A stretch of DNA of 64,000 bases, taken from the NCBI RefSeq assembly GCF_001428545.1, contig NZ_LMHZ01000013.1, forward strand, positions 31,683 to 95,682, written 5' to 3'. Shown here piece after piece: positions 34,851-44,269 of this stretch. The notes under the pieces were generated by a model. It was given only the letters and a program-made list of their open reading frames with translations. It searched no databases and was not told where the DNA came from. The first letter of the stretch is position 1. Every line of letters starts with the position of its first letter. The stretch comes from Noviherbaspirillum sp. Root189. GTDB taxonomy: Bacteria > Pseudomonadota > Gammaproteobacteria > Burkholderiales > Burkholderiaceae_D. The position numbers and the translations under genes are program-made.

Positions 34851-35780
34851 CTAGTGGCCGACCATGCTGTCGTGTCTGGCTTCTGCGACAGGCGTGTCGT
34901 CGAGCTGGCTCAGGTATTCACTCTTTTCCTTCAGGTAAGCCTGCAAGATGGGAGAGTGCCAGTCGTCTTCACTCTTGAGTGCCCACATCTTGTCTTGCAG
35001 TCCCTGCACAATCAGGTGAGCCACCCCGGCTTCGATCGCTTCGTTGACACAGAGCTGAGAAGGTTCGTTGCGGGTATAACCCGCTTCCAGTTCGAGCAGT
35101 TCCTTGAAGTTCACGAAGCGAAACACGCCGGTCGACAATTCGTAGGAATAGATGGTCTTGGTGGTCGAGACCGCGTTGAGAATCTGGCCGCTGCGTATGT
35201 CCACCGTCCGCAGAGTCACAGTGACCTGGTCTACCCGGTATTGCGACTTTGGACCGACGCCGAGATACCGGGCACCTGCGCCGCCGGTCTTGACATTGGT
35301 TTCGTATGCGACGATACCGCCTTCGATCAGGATGGTTGCCGGAACCAGTGCCGGAAGATTGATCTGATGGCTCTTGTCCTGGGGCGTCTCGAGGGCGCGG
35401 ACAATCTTGCGTTCGGTCAGGAGGTTTTGCAGATTCTCTCGCTCGACCGGCGTGAACCAACCGGAATCCTTGAGCGCTTTCACCAGCATCGATGCCGCGC
35501 CTTGAGTCACGGTTGTCGAGAAAGAACTGTCCGGTGAGGGCTTGTATTGGCCGGTTTGATCGCGGAAGCCATAGACGGCGGCAACCACCTTGCCTTTCGG
35601 TTCTGGCAGGCGCAGTAAATCGCGGGTCACGCGGGTCGGCGGTGTCAGCTTCGCATTAGCGGCGACATTGGATGGCGATTGCATCGACGCGCATCCTGTC
35701 AGGCCTAGCAAAAGTGAGCCGCACAATAATAAAGTCTTTGAGCAAGCAAAAATTCTTGCGGTGAAGGAGAGGACATTCAT
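34851..35780 (-). CDS. csgG: Curli secretion channel lipoprotein CsgG
   Basis: This 309-aa outer-membrane lipoprotein forms the curlin export pore. The lipobox is LLLGLTGCASM with the lipidated Cys at about residue 30. Motifs include VVAAVYGFRDQTGQYKP, GAASMLVKALKDSGWFTPVERENLQNLL and the transmembrane-forming GPKSQYRVDQVTVTLRTVDIRSG. Length and order match CsgG (277 aa in E. coli). Its ATG overlaps the csgF stop by 4 bp. Confidence 0.95.
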   Translation of the reverse strand: MNVLSFTARIFACSKTLLLCGSLLLGLTGCASMQSPSNVAANAKLTPPTRVTRDLLRLPEPKGKVVAAVYGFRDQTGQYKPSPDSSFSTTVTQGAASMLVKALKDSGWFTPVERENLQNLLTERKIVRALETPQDKSHQINLPALVPATILIEGGIVAYETNVKTGGAGARYLGVGPKSQYRVDQVTVTLRTVDIRSGQILNAVSTTKTIYSYELSTGVFRFVNFKELLELEAGYTRNEPSQLCVNEAIEAGVAHLIVQGLQDKMWALKSEDDWHSPILQAYLKEKSEYLSQLDDTPVAEARHDSMVGH

Positions 35781-36226
35781 TGCTGCCCTACCTGAAAGGA
35801 AGTAGAGGCACCGGTTACCTTGTCCGTTGTGGTGACTTGCAGCAGACCGCCGCCGAGATCGCTGATCTGAATAGAAAAATTGCCGGTATTTACCGTGCCT
35901 GGCATAAGCTGCCCGTTCGACCCCATGATGCCGGAAGTCGCGGCAGAGGCAAGGCGACTGAGCACTGAGCGCTCCAGGATGTCGTTGAACTGCTGCAGCG
36001 AAGTCTGCTGTGTGCTCTGCGTGATCACAGGTGCGTCGGGATCCTTGGTTTTGTTCTGCGCCTGGGCGGCATTCAGCAACACGGAGCCATTGAGGGGGCT
36101 CCCGCCGAAAGCAGGGTTGACCGGCGTATAAACCAGTTCAGTCGCGCTGCATGCAGATGCCCAGCTAACCAGCGCAATGATCGCCGCGAGGCGGAAGATG
36201 TGGCAGAGTGGCTTACCGCTTTCCAT
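35777..36226 (-). CDS. csgF: Curli assembly protein CsgF
   Basis: This 149-aa protein has a Sec signal (about residues 1-29). The CsgF hallmark comes right after it: LVYTPVNPAFGGSPLNGSVLL, the N-terminal peptide that plugs the CsgG pore. The C-terminal region (NFSIQISDLGGGLLQVTTTD) is the typical beta-rich end. It couples CsgG to surface nucleation. It is coupled to csgG by ATGA overlap and follows csgE by 18 bp. Confidence 0.94.
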   Translation of the reverse strand: MESGKPLCHIFRLAAIIALVSWASACSATELVYTPVNPAFGGSPLNGSVLLNAAQAQNKTKDPDAPVITQSTQQTSLQQFNDILERSVLSRLASAATSGIMGSNGQLMPGTVNTGNFSIQISDLGGGLLQVTTTDKVTGASTSFQVGQQ

Positions 36227-36244
36227 TTGCTATACCCCTGTGGT

Positions 36245-36706
36245 TCAAAGTTCATCCGGGCCAAGGTCCGGCTCGCGGAATAAGAGACGCTCAACTTCCA
36301 TATCGGCGACCATTTGTGCAACGACTTCGGTCGCCTGCTCGCTCAATGCCCGGATACCCACGCGGGCGGTCGGCAGGGGTGCCTGAAAGACCCGACGCCG
36401 CGCGAACTCGATCCAGATCTGGCTGCCCCAGCGCGCCGAAGGACGTTCCATGACCGAAATGGCATATCGCTCGCTCAAATCCCGGTCTCGCCATGCGGCG
36501 ACAAAGCACTGAAAGAACTCCTGCCCGGCGACTGTGACGGTCTGGTTAACCACGATGCCGCCATAAGTCTCCGGTAAAGATGAAGGGGACATTGCTGCGG
36601 CATTCGAAGTCCCTCCGATAAACCAGGACGCGTAAAGAACGAAGCCAGCCGTGATGAAGCGAGGAATTATTTTTACTGCTTTCCCATCCCGGATCTGCAC
36701 GTGCAT
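36245..36706 (-). CDS. csgE: Curli production chaperone CsgE
   Basis: This 153-aa periplasmic adaptor caps CsgG and guides subunits into it. After a signal segment (PRFITAGFVLYASWFIGGTS) comes the CsgE domain: GIVVNQTVTVAGQEFFQCFVAAWRD, ERPSARWGSQIWIEFARRRVFQ and VRALSEQ-like VGIRALSEQATEVVAQMV. It is the first gene of csgEFGBAH on the minus strand. No CsgD-type regulator is present nearby. Confidence 0.92.
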   Translation of the reverse strand: MHVQIRDGKAVKIIPRFITAGFVLYASWFIGGTSNAAAMSPSSLPETYGGIVVNQTVTVAGQEFFQCFVAAWRDRDLSERYAISVMERPSARWGSQIWIEFARRRVFQAPLPTARVGIRALSEQATEVVAQMVADMEVERLLFREPDLGPDEL

Positions 36707-36988
36707 AGCTTCAGTTCAACATTTGCCGATCGATGGCATCAGCGAGACGAATGCGCCCTCTTTGGTCATCAAAGAAGAGGCGAAAGCTCAAGCTCGTATC
36801 GAATAGGCAATCTTTAAATTTCATAAATAGTCTCAATACAGGTCAAGCTCGTGTTCTTTGGAAAGGCAATACGAGCGATTCACACATCAAAGATTATTAA
36901 TTCAGCAACAAAAGAGCCGCGATGTTGATGTATGTTTTGACAATTGTCAATAATATAATTGACGAAATTGAAAGTTCTGTAAGCAAAG

Positions 36989-37033
36989 GTTGCGTTTGTT
37001 GCAATTGTTGCAATTGTTGCAATTGTTGCAATC
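36989..37033. repeat. 9-bp tandem repeat (GTTGCAATT)
   Basis: Four consecutive units (36998-37033; the last ends in C) are preceded by a degenerate unit GTTGCGTTT (36989-36997). The array lies between csgE and the extended -10 promoter, and could vary in copy number by slippage. Confidence 0.85.
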
Positions 37034-37082
37034 AATCTAAGCCCTCGGCGGCAAGCCTGTTTGAAGGGGTAAAACACCTCGG

Positions 37083-37091
37083 TGCTATAAT
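37083..37091 (+). promoter_or_regulatory. Extended -10 promoter
   Basis: TGCTATAAT combines a TGn extension with a perfect TATAAT. A -35-like TTGAAG lies 19 bp upstream. The start is predicted near 37098, about 130 bp before the next ATG. Confidence 0.7.
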
Positions 37092-37096
37092 GCGGT

Positions 37097-37225
37097 CGCT
37101 TGTCTGCCAGACTTGGCCAACGTATTGGCCAACTCAACGACCTCGCAGACAGAAGCTGGATTGCCGCTGAACTCGCGCGGCGAGTTTTGCCCCGCTGGGG
37201 TGGCTTTTTAACTAACGGGGTTTTG
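37097..37225 (+). ncRNA. Candidate structured leader or small RNA
   Basis: TGTCTGC (37101-37107) pairs with GCAGACA (37145-37151) and encloses the hairpin TTGGCCAA-CGTA-TTGGCCAA (37113-37132). A second hairpin ACTCGC-GCG-GCGAGT (37171-37185) is followed by TTTT. CCCCG (37190-37194) can pair with GGGG at 37197-37200 or with the CGGGG at 37216-37220 that serves as the ribosome site of the next gene. No known RNA family was recognised. It could be a 5' regulatory leader or a separate small RNA. Confidence 0.5.
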
Positions 37226-37227
37226 AG

Positions 37228-37563
37228 ATGTGGCGACGCCCCCTCTTCCTTTTTTCCTTTTTCCTCGTCCTGTCTTCTCTGGCATCTGCCATGGACAGGC
37301 CGTTTCCAGCGCACACCAAGCGAGGCAAGATGACGCCTGCGCCTTATCCCGGCATCGTGATTCAAGGGCAATCGCGACAGCTCGCCCCGGGCGCACGGAT
37401 CTGGAATGAGGACAATCTGGTGCAGATGCCCGCGTCCCTGCGCGGCAGCGACCTTGTGGTCAATTACACCGAAGACGCCAACGGACACATAGACCGGGTC
37501 TGGATCCTCACCGCTGACGAGGCAAGCGAGCCGGTCAGCAAACAAACGAATAGCAGGCAGTAA
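37228..37563 (+). CDS. Uncharacterised secreted protein upstream of miaB
   Basis: This 111-aa protein has an N-terminal signal (FLFSFFLVLSSLASA, residues about 7-21) and a mature periplasmic part of about 90 residues. That part is Pro-rich at first (HTKRGKMTPAPYPGIVIQG), then shows a predicted beta pattern (DLVVNYTEDANGHIDRVWIL). I do not recognise a characterised family. GGGG lies 7 bp before the ATG, and miaB starts 6 bp after the stop, so it belongs to the miaB operon. Possible translational control by the leader is described separately. Confidence 0.8.
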   Translation: MWRRPLFLFSFFLVLSSLASAMDRPFPAHTKRGKMTPAPYPGIVIQGQSRQLAPGARIWNEDNLVQMPASLRGSDLVVNYTEDANGHIDRVWILTADEASEPVSKQTNSRQ

Positions 37564-37569
37564 TCAGCC

Positions 37570-38910
37570 ATGTCGAAAAAAGTCTTTATCAAAACCTTCG
37601 GCTGCCAGATGAACGAGTACGACTCGGACAAGATGGCAGACGTACTGAACGCCTCCGATGGCCTTGAGAAGGTGGAAACGCCGGAAGAAGCGGACGTCAT
37701 CCTCCTGAACACTTGCTCGGTGCGCGAAAAGGCGCAGGAAAAGGTGTTTTCGGATCTTGGTCGCCTGCGTGAACTCAAGCAGGCGAAACCGGATCTGGTG
37801 ATTGGTGTAGGCGGCTGTGTCGCTTCCCAGGAAGGTGAAGCGATCGTCAAGCGTGCGCCGTATGTCGACGTCGTGTTCGGACCACAGACCTTGCACCGCC
37901 TGCCGGAACTGATCAACCAGCGCCGCGCGACCGGTCGCTCGCAGGTTGATATCAGCTTCCCGGAAATCGAAAAGTTCGACCATCTTCCTCCCGCCAAGGT
38001 CGACGGCGCCACCGCATTCGTATCGATCATGGAAGGTTGCAGCAAATACTGCAGCTATTGCGTGGTGCCATACACCCGGGGCGAAGAAGTGTCGCGCCGT
38101 TTTGACGATGTGCTCACCGAAGTCGCCGGACTGGCGGCGCAGGGCGTCAAGGAAATTACCCTGCTCGGCCAGAACGTCAATGCCTATCGCGGCGCGATGG
38201 CTGATGGTGAAATTGCGGACTTTGCGCTGCTGATCGAATACGTTGCGGAGATTCCGGGCATCGAACGGATCCGCTTCGTGACCAGCCATCCGAAAGAATT
38301 TACCCAGCGCCTGATCGATACCTATGCGAAAGTGCCGAAGCTGGTCGATCACCTTTACCTGCCGGCACAGCATGGCTCCGATCGCATCCTGATGGCAATG
38401 AAGCGCGGCTACACCGTCCTCGAATACAAGTCGGTGATCCGCCGCCTGCGCGAAGTCCGGCCCAACATATCGGTGTCGAGCGATTTCATCGTCGGTTTTC
38501 CGGGAGAGACGGAAGCCGATTTCGACGCCTTGATGAAGCTGATCAACGATATCGGCTATGACACCAGCTTTAGTTTTGTCTTCAGCCCTCGCCCCGGCAC
38601 ACCGGCCGCAAACTTGCAGGATGAGACGCCTTACGAAGTCAAGCTGAAGCGTTTGCAGCACTTGCAGGCCACGGTCGAAGCCAATGTACGCAAAATCAGC
38701 CAGGCAATGGTCGGCAGCGTCCAGCGTATCCTGGTGGAAGGCCCGTCGAAGAAGGATCCGCAAGAACTCCAGGGCCGGACCGAAAATAACCGCGTGGTCA
38801 ATTTCGCGGCGGGACCGCATCCGGAACGTCTGATCGGCCAGCTGGTTGACGTAGATATAGTGCAGGCTTTCCCGTATTCGTTACGCGGCGAACTTGTTAT
38901 TAAACAGTGA
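37570..38910 (+). CDS. miaB: tRNA-2-methylthio-N6-dimethylallyladenosine synthase MiaB
   Basis: This 446-aa radical-SAM methylthiotransferase has an N-terminal UPF0004 domain with three cluster Cys ([21 protein letters not shown]). The radical-SAM motif is [19 protein letters not shown] (CxxxCxxC). A C-terminal TRAM domain begins at about residue 375. [17 protein letters not shown] is also typical. It methylthiolates i6A37 made by MiaA. It leads into phoH-ybeY-corC-lnt, the usual proteobacterial order. Confidence 0.97.
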   Translation: MSKKVFIKTFGCQMNEYDSDKMADVLNASDGLEKVETPEEADVILLNTCSVREKAQEKVFSDLGRLRELKQAKPDLVIGVGGCVASQEGEAIVKRAPYVDVVFGPQTLHRLPELINQRRATGRSQVDISFPEIEKFDHLPPAKVDGATAFVSIMEGCSKYCSYCVVPYTRGEEVSRRFDDVLTEVAGLAAQGVKEITLLGQNVNAYRGAMADGEIADFALLIEYVAEIPGIERIRFVTSHPKEFTQRLIDTYAKVPKLVDHLYLPAQHGSDRILMAMKRGYTVLEYKSVIRRLREVRPNISVSSDFIVGFPGETEADFDALMKLINDIGYDTSFSFVFSPRPGTPAANLQDETPYEVKLKRLQHLQATVEANVRKISQAMVGSVQRILVEGPSKKDPQELQGRTENNRVVNFAAGPHPERLIGQLVDVDIVQAFPYSLRGELVIKQ

Positions 38911-38935
38911 ATCTCAGCGACACCTATAACTCACT

Positions 38936-39958
38936 TTGACACTCAAAATTCCTGCTCATACTCAACAATTCATTCCCGAGCCGCTGGATAACAAGCGGCT
39001 CGCGCATCTATGCGGGCCGATGGACGAAAACCTTCGGCAAATCTCCGCCGCTCTGGATGTCACCATCTTCCGCCGAGGCGAAAAATTCATTATCAGCGGC
39101 AACAATTCGCCGCGCGCCGTGGAACTCCTCGAAAACTTTTACCAGATCGCTGAAAACCCGATTTCGGTAGAAGACGTGCAGCTTGCTCTGGTCGAGCAAC
39201 GTGCGGTCAAACAGGAAGATGAAGAGAAGAAGGCTGCCGACGAACCCGACGATACCGAACTGGTTGCGCCTGCGCTAAAAACCCGCCGCAGTGACCTGCG
39301 TGGTCGTACGCCGCATCAGAACCAGTACCTCAAGGCCATCCTCGAGCATGACGTGACTTTTGGGGTAGGGCCCGCCGGTACCGGCAAGACCTACTTGGCC
39401 GTCGCCTGTGCCGTCGATGCGCTGGAACGTGATGCGGTCAAACGTATCGTGCTGACTCGTCCGGCAGTCGAAGCCGGTGAACGCCTTGGTTTTCTTCCAG
39501 GTGACCTGACACAGAAAGTCGATCCTTACCTGCGACCACTCTACGATGCACTGTACGATCTGCTCGGCTTCGACAAGACGCAGAAAATGTTCGAGAAGCA
39601 AGTCATCGAGATCGCACCGCTGGCCTATATGCGCGGCCGCACGCTGAACCATGCGTTCATCATTCTCGACGAGGCGCAAAACACTACGCCGGAGCAAATG
39701 AAGATGTTTCTCACGCGCATCGGTTTTGGCAGCAAGGCCGTGGTGACCGGCGACGTCACGCAGATCGACTTGCAGCGCACACAGAAAAGCGGACTGGTCG
39801 ATGCGGTACAGATCCTCAAGAACGTCCGCGGTATTGCCTTTACTCACTTTACAAGCGCGGACGTTGTCCGTCATCCCCTGGTTGCCCGTATCGTCGATGC
39901 CTACGACGCTGTCAGCACACCGAGGAGCGCAATCGCAAGACATGTCGCAAAAAAATAA
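38936..39958 (+). CDS. phoH: PhoH-like ATPase
   Basis: This 340-aa P-loop ATPase has an N-terminal KH-like part (about residues 20-90, [22 protein letters not shown]), then the PhoH domain. Walker A is [41 protein letters not shown] and the Walker B region [23 protein letters not shown] follow. The only start in frame upstream of the conserved N-terminus is TTG at 38936. The gene overlaps ybeY by 17 bp, consistent with a role in RNA or ribosome maturation. Confidence 0.93.
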   Translation: MTLKIPAHTQQFIPEPLDNKRLAHLCGPMDENLRQISAALDVTIFRRGEKFIISGNNSPRAVELLENFYQIAENPISVEDVQLALVEQRAVKQEDEEKKAADEPDDTELVAPALKTRRSDLRGRTPHQNQYLKAILEHDVTFGVGPAGTGKTYLAVACAVDALERDAVKRIVLTRPAVEAGERLGFLPGDLTQKVDPYLRPLYDALYDLLGFDKTQKMFEKQVIEIAPLAYMRGRTLNHAFIILDEAQNTTPEQMKMFLTRIGFGSKAVVTGDVTQIDLQRTQKSGLVDAVQILKNVRGIAFTHFTSADVVRHPLVARIVDAYDAVSTPRSAIARHVAKK

Positions 39959-40400
39959 GCTGACGTTGTCTGTCCAGTATCCGGATACGCGACTCAAGGA
40001 CCTGATTCCCCGCACAGACATCCGGCGCTGGGTGCAGGCTGCCTTGTTCGCGCCGGCCGAACTGACCATTCGCTTCGTGAATGCCGACGAAGGCCGCGTG
40101 CTGAACCGTGAATACCGGGGCAAGGATTACGCCACCAATGTGCTGACTTTCGCCTACACCGAGGATGAAGAAAGCGAAGTGACGCAAGCGGATATCATTC
40201 TTTGTACGGATGTGCTGCAGCGCGAAGCCGATGAGCAAAAGAAGTCGGTGCAAGCGCACACCGCGCACCTGGTGGTGCACGGTGTGCTGCATGCACAAGG
40301 TTACGACCATGAAACCGATGACGAGGCGACCGAAATGGAGCAGCTCGAAATAGAAATTCTGACAAGCCTCGGCGAAACCAATCCGTATGCGGAACAATAG
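39942..40400 (+). CDS. ybeY: Endoribonuclease / rRNA maturation factor YbeY
   Basis: This 152-aa zinc metalloprotein acts in 16S rRNA 3' maturation and ribosome quality control. The metal motif HxxxHxxxxxH is present as [11 protein letters not shown] near residues 113-123. [27 protein letters not shown] is the UPF0054 core. It begins inside the phoH 3' end. The length is typical. Confidence 0.95.
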   Translation: MSQKNKLTLSVQYPDTRLKDLIPRTDIRRWVQAALFAPAELTIRFVNADEGRVLNREYRGKDYATNVLTFAYTEDEESEVTQADIILCTDVLQREADEQKKSVQAHTAHLVVHGVLHAQGYDHETDDEATEMEQLEIEILTSLGETNPYAEQ

Positions 40401-40527
40401 AGCATTTTCGCCTAGACTGTACGAAACCAGCTCTAGATTTGGGACAAGTCCCGGCGGAAGCTTTTTTGAGTTTTTGACCACCCATTTGTTGTATCCTATA
40501 CCCTCCTGAACTACGGCTACCCGCCAT

Positions 40528-41415
40528 ATGCAAGATCACCCTAGTGGTGCCAAATTCCTTGACACCAAACCACAGCGGTCACTGTTCGAACGCCTGACCG
40601 CGCTGATTTCCCCCGAGCCCGAAAACCGTGCGGAGTTACTCGAAATCCTGCACGACGCGCATGAGCGCAATCTCATCGACGCCGACGCCTTGTCGATGAT
40701 CGAAGGGGTTTTTCAGGTATCCGATCTTTCCGCCCGCGACATCATGGTTCCGCGTCCGCAAATGGATGTGGTTGACCTGAGCAAGTCGATTGAAGAATGG
40801 ATGCCTGCCGTGCTGGAAACCGCCCACTCGCGTTTTCCCGCGATTGATGGCGACCGCGACAAGGTCGTCGGCATCCTGCTGGCAAAGGACTTGCTGCGTT
40901 ATTACGCCGAAGAATCCTTTGACGTGCGCGACATGCTGCGTCCCGCGATTTTTATTCCCGAGTCCAAACAACTGAATGTGCTGCTGCGCGATTTCCGTGC
41001 CAATCGCAATCATATGGCGATTGTCGTTGACGAATACGGTGGCGTGGCAGGACTGATTACCATCGAAGATGTGCTTGAGCAAATCGTCGGCGATATCGAA
41101 GACGAATACGACTTCGACGAAGAGGAAGACAATATTCTTCCTGTGAGCAACGGTTCGCGTGGCTTGCGCTGGCGCGTAAAGGCGCTGACGGAAATTGCAC
41201 AGTTTAATGAAGCGCTGGGCTCATCGTTTTCCGATGATGATGTCGACACCATCGGCGGTCTGGTGGCCAACCATCTCGGCCGTGTGCCGCGCAAGGGCGA
41301 TGTATTCGATATCGATCAGCTGCGCTTTGAAGTGCTGCGTGCGGATGCGCGTCAGGTCCACGTACTGCTGGTGGAAAAACTGCTCCCGGCCCAGCGTCCA
41401 GAGTCCATGTCTTGA
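40528..41415 (+). CDS. corC: CBS-domain CorC/HlyC family protein
   Basis: This 295-aa cytosolic protein has two CBS domains (about residues 70-190, starting ARDIMVPRPQMDVVDLS) and a C-terminal CorC_HlyC transporter-associated domain (about 205-285, VKALTEIAQFNEALGSSFSDDD). YGGVAGLITIEDVLEQIVGDIEDEYD is the signature. Family members associate with Mg2+/Co2+ efflux; in this operon position the protein is next to lnt, as in E. coli (ybeX). It has no membrane segment. Confidence 0.92.
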   Translation: MQDHPSGAKFLDTKPQRSLFERLTALISPEPENRAELLEILHDAHERNLIDADALSMIEGVFQVSDLSARDIMVPRPQMDVVDLSKSIEEWMPAVLETAHSRFPAIDGDRDKVVGILLAKDLLRYYAEESFDVRDMLRPAIFIPESKQLNVLLRDFRANRNHMAIVVDEYGGVAGLITIEDVLEQIVGDIEDEYDFDEEEDNILPVSNGSRGLRWRVKALTEIAQFNEALGSSFSDDDVDTIGGLVANHLGRVPRKGDVFDIDQLRFEVLRADARQVHVLLVEKLLPAQRPESMS

Positions 41416-41602
41416 ACGTTGAAGGGCGCGGACTGTTCTCCCTGCTTTCTCATTGTGCATCGCCGCGTGAGGCCCGGCCTGCAAGCGCATGCACAGCGCA
41501 GCCACTGCATCGCCGGCATCATGCGGATTGCCCATGCGGCACGCGTGGCAGGCGCACTCTACGCAACCTGCAAGACTCATAACAACAACACACCCTGACT
41601 GC

Positions 41603-43180
41603 GTGAAACCCAGCCCATCCTTTCGCCCATCCTCGTATGCCGTCACACTCATCGCCCTTGTCGCAGGCGGTCTGAATGTGTTCGCCTTTGCGCCATTCCA
41701 TCTGTGGCCACTGCAGATCCTGACGCTGGCATTGGTTTTCTGGATGGCCCTGCGCGAGTCCTCGCCTGCTCGTAGCGCATGGATAGGCTGGGCCTACAGC
41801 GCGGGTACGCTGATCACCGGCGTACATTGGCTTTACATCAGCATGCACCGTTATGGCGGGATGCCTGCATGGATGGCGGCGTTGGCCGTGGTACTGCTGT
41901 CAATGGCGCTCAGCGTATATGCCGGCATTGGTTTCGGCCTTGCCAACTGGTTGCGCCGTCGATGGTCGGCAACCACAGGTGTTACCGCGCTGATGCTGCT
42001 CCCTGCCATGTGGACCCTGGCCGAATGGTTGCGTGGCTGGATGTTGACGGGTTTCCCCTGGGTCAGTTCAGGCTACGCACATTCGGTGGGGCCGCTCGGT
42101 GGATTCGCGCCGCTGGTGGGCGTCTATGGACTGGCGCTGGGCTCGGCTCTGGTCGCGGGATGCATTGCCTTGCTGCCATGGAGACAAGGACCATTGGTGC
42201 TGGCCGCCGTTCTGCTCGTGCTCGGTTTTTCGCTTCGGCAAGTGGAATGGACAACACCGCATGGCGAGCCTATTTCTGTACGCCTGCTGCAAGGCAATGT
42301 GCCACAGGAAATGAAGTTTGCGCCTGAAGTATTGCAGTCAACCCTGTCGCTCTATCACGACATGATTTCAGCGCAACCGGCGAACCTGATTGCAACACCG
42401 GAAACGGCGCTTCCTTTACTGTCCAGCCGTCTTCCGCCGGATTACCTTGCTTCGCTGTCAACGTTCGCACGTGATACCGGCAGTCACGTGATTGTGGGCC
42501 TGCCCTTCAGCGATGGGCCAGGTCAATACGCGAACAGCGTGGTAGGACTCTCCCCTTTCTCGACTACATCGACCACATCGACCGTACCGACATATCGTTA
42601 TGACAAGCACCATCTGGTGCCCTTTGGCGAATTCATTCCGCCTGGCTTCCGCTGGTTCGTCGACATGATGAACATTCCACTCGGCGATTTCGGTCGAGGC
42701 CAGCTATTGCAGGCACCGTTTGCCGTGCGTGATCAATGGGTCATGCCCAATATCTGTTACGAAGACCTGTTCGGCGAAGAGATCGCGGCACAGCTAGCGG
42801 CAGGCGGCATGTCGGGCAGGCCACAGCCGACCATCCTGCTTAATGTGTCAAACATCGCATGGTTTGGCGATTCGATTGCATTGCCCCAACACTTGCAGAT
42901 TTCTCAATTGCGGTCGTTGGAAAGCGGCCGCCCGATGCTGCGCTCGACCAATACCGGCGTCACTGCGGTCATCAATCATAAGGGCGACGTCATTGCCCGC
43001 CTTGCGCCGTTCGAACGCGCGGTGCTGGCCGCCAATGTGCAGGGTTATGACGGCCTCACGCCCTACAGTCGTTTTGGCAATAGTCCTGTCATTGCAGCCA
43101 CCATCCTGCTGATCGCCGCAGCGTTCTGGCGCCATCGTGGCGGACGCAAGAATGCGCCTGCTGCTGCCAAAACCCGCTAA
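41603..43180 (+). CDS. lnt: Apolipoprotein N-acyltransferase Lnt
   Basis: This 525-aa inner-membrane enzyme adds the third acyl chain to lipoproteins. Six to seven N-terminal transmembrane helices precede the periplasmic nitrilase-like domain. The catalytic triad appears as E in [11 protein letters not shown] in [11 protein letters not shown] and C in [11 protein letters not shown]. The GTG at 41603 directly precedes the conserved start; longer in-frame ATG starts would add a poorly conserved tail. A Thr/Ser-rich insertion (about 310-325, [10 protein letters not shown]) is a small peculiarity. Confidence 0.94.
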   Translation: MKPSPSFRPSSYAVTLIALVAGGLNVFAFAPFHLWPLQILTLALVFWMALRESSPARSAWIGWAYSAGTLITGVHWLYISMHRYGGMPAWMAALAVVLLSMALSVYAGIGFGLANWLRRRWSATTGVTALMLLPAMWTLAEWLRGWMLTGFPWVSSGYAHSVGPLGGFAPLVGVYGLALGSALVAGCIALLPWRQGPLVLAAVLLVLGFSLRQVEWTTPHGEPISVRLLQGNVPQEMKFAPEVLQSTLSLYHDMISAQPANLIATPETALPLLSSRLPPDYLASLSTFARDTGSHVIVGLPFSDGPGQYANSVVGLSPFSTTSTTSTVPTYRYDKHHLVPFGEFIPPGFRWFVDMMNIPLGDFGRGQLLQAPFAVRDQWVMPNICYEDLFGEEIAAQLAAGGMSGRPQPTILLNVSNIAWFGDSIALPQHLQISQLRSLESGRPMLRSTNTGVTAVINHKGDVIARLAPFERAVLAANVQGYDGLTPYSRFGNSPVIAATILLIAAAFWRHRGGRKNAPAAAKTR

Positions 43181-43244
43181 AATCTACGGTTTGGCAATTT
43201 TCCCTCTTGGCCCCGGGCTGCTCGCACAGCCGGGCAACGATACG

Positions 43245-44156
43245 ATGCTCACATTTCAACAAGTCATTCTCAAGCTGCAGGAGTATTGGGATGCGCAAGG
43301 TTGCGCGCTGCTCCAGCCCTACGACATGGAAGTCGGTGCCGGCACCTCGCACACCGCGACCTTCCTGCGCGCGATCGGACCGGAGCCCTGGCGTGCCGCC
43401 TATGTGCAGCCGTCGCGCCGCCCGAAGGACGGCCGCTATGGCGAGAACCCGAACCGCATGCAGCACTACTACCAATACCAGGTGGTGCTGAAGCCGGCAC
43501 CGGAAAACATTCTCGACCTCTATCTCGGCTCGCTGCAAGCACTTGGCCTGGACCTGAAACAGAATGACGTGCGCTTTGTCGAGGATGACTGGGAAAACCC
43601 GACGCTTGGTGCCTGGGGCCTCGGATGGGAAGTCTGGCTCAACGGCATGGAAGTGACCCAGTTCACTTACTTCCAGCAGGTCGGCGGCCTCGACTGCAAG
43701 CCGGTGCTTGGCGAAATCACCTACGGTATCGAGCGCCTCGCGATGTACCTGCAGGGCGTTGAAAATGTCTACGACCTGGTATGGACAGAATGGGAAGAAA
43801 ACGGCGTGACCAAGCGCCTCACCTACGGCGACGTGTTCCACCAGAATGAAGTCGAGCAGTCGACCTTCAACTTCGAACATTCCAATACCGAATTCCTGTT
43901 CTCGCTGTTCGGCAACTACGAATCCGAAGCCAAGCGCCTGCTGGAAGTGCCGCTCGCGCTGCCGGCGTATGAAATGATCCTGAAGGCGGCACATACGTTC
44001 AACCTGCTGGACGCGCGCGGTGCGATCTCCGTCACTGAACGTGCGGCGTATATCGGCCGTATCCGTAACCTGTCGCGCGCCGTCGCGCAGGCGTACTATG
44101 AGTCACGCGAGAAGCTGGGTTTCCCGATGTGCGGCGACGCGCGCAAGGCAGCCTGA
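43245..44156 (+). CDS. glyQ: Glycyl-tRNA synthetase alpha subunit
   Basis: This 303-aa alpha subunit of the bacterial alpha2beta2 GlyRS carries the catalytic core. The N-terminus [21 protein letters not shown] and [19 protein letters not shown] are characteristic, and [24 protein letters not shown] is motif 3. The ATG at 43245 gives the normal length. It follows lnt by 64 bp and is separated from glyS by a 113-bp spacer with a perfect hairpin. Confidence 0.97.
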   Translation: MLTFQQVILKLQEYWDAQGCALLQPYDMEVGAGTSHTATFLRAIGPEPWRAAYVQPSRRPKDGRYGENPNRMQHYYQYQVVLKPAPENILDLYLGSLQALGLDLKQNDVRFVEDDWENPTLGAWGLGWEVWLNGMEVTQFTYFQQVGGLDCKPVLGEITYGIERLAMYLQGVENVYDLVWTEWEENGVTKRLTYGDVFHQNEVEQSTFNFEHSNTEFLFSLFGNYESEAKRLLEVPLALPAYEMILKAAHTFNLLDARGAISVTERAAYIGRIRNLSRAVAQAYYESREKLGFPMCGDARKAA

Positions 44157-44238
44157 GCCCAGGGTCCCGGGCCGCAAGCACCAGGCCTTAAGTTCCGAGC
44201 AGCTGGCACAAGGCCGGCCACCACCGTAAAGACAACCA

Positions 44239-44258
44239 GTCCCGGCACACGCCGGGAC
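44239..44258. repeat. REP-like perfect hairpin between glyQ and glyS
   Basis: GTCCCGGC-ACAC-GCCGGGAC has 8-bp perfect arms and ends 11 bp before the glyS ATG. The 113-bp glyQ-glyS spacer is longer than usual and looks like inserted repeat sequence. It could affect translation of glyS. Confidence 0.55.
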
Positions 44259-44269
44259 GACCGCAAAAA

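Larger units (their letters stand above)
36707..37227. other. Intergenic region between csgE and the miaB operon
   Basis: This divergent region of about 520 bp must carry the csgE promoter (minus) and the promoter of the 37228 gene (plus). It is AT-rich near csgE. It also holds a 9-bp tandem repeat (36989-37033), an extended -10 box (37083-37091) and a strongly structured transcript region (37097-37225). No clear csgE promoter could be picked. Confidence 0.6.

Noticed and set aside
36922..37170. 82-aa Cys-rich frame across the 9-bp repeats
   Set aside because: The Cys-Asn pattern is only a translation of the tandem GTTGCAATT repeats, and the frame crosses a strong promoter. No start signal supports it.
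37564..38820. 418-codon open frame antisense to miaB
   Set aside because: It mirrors miaB, whose catalytic motifs are all intact. The His/Arg/Asp-rich translation is typical of a shadow frame.
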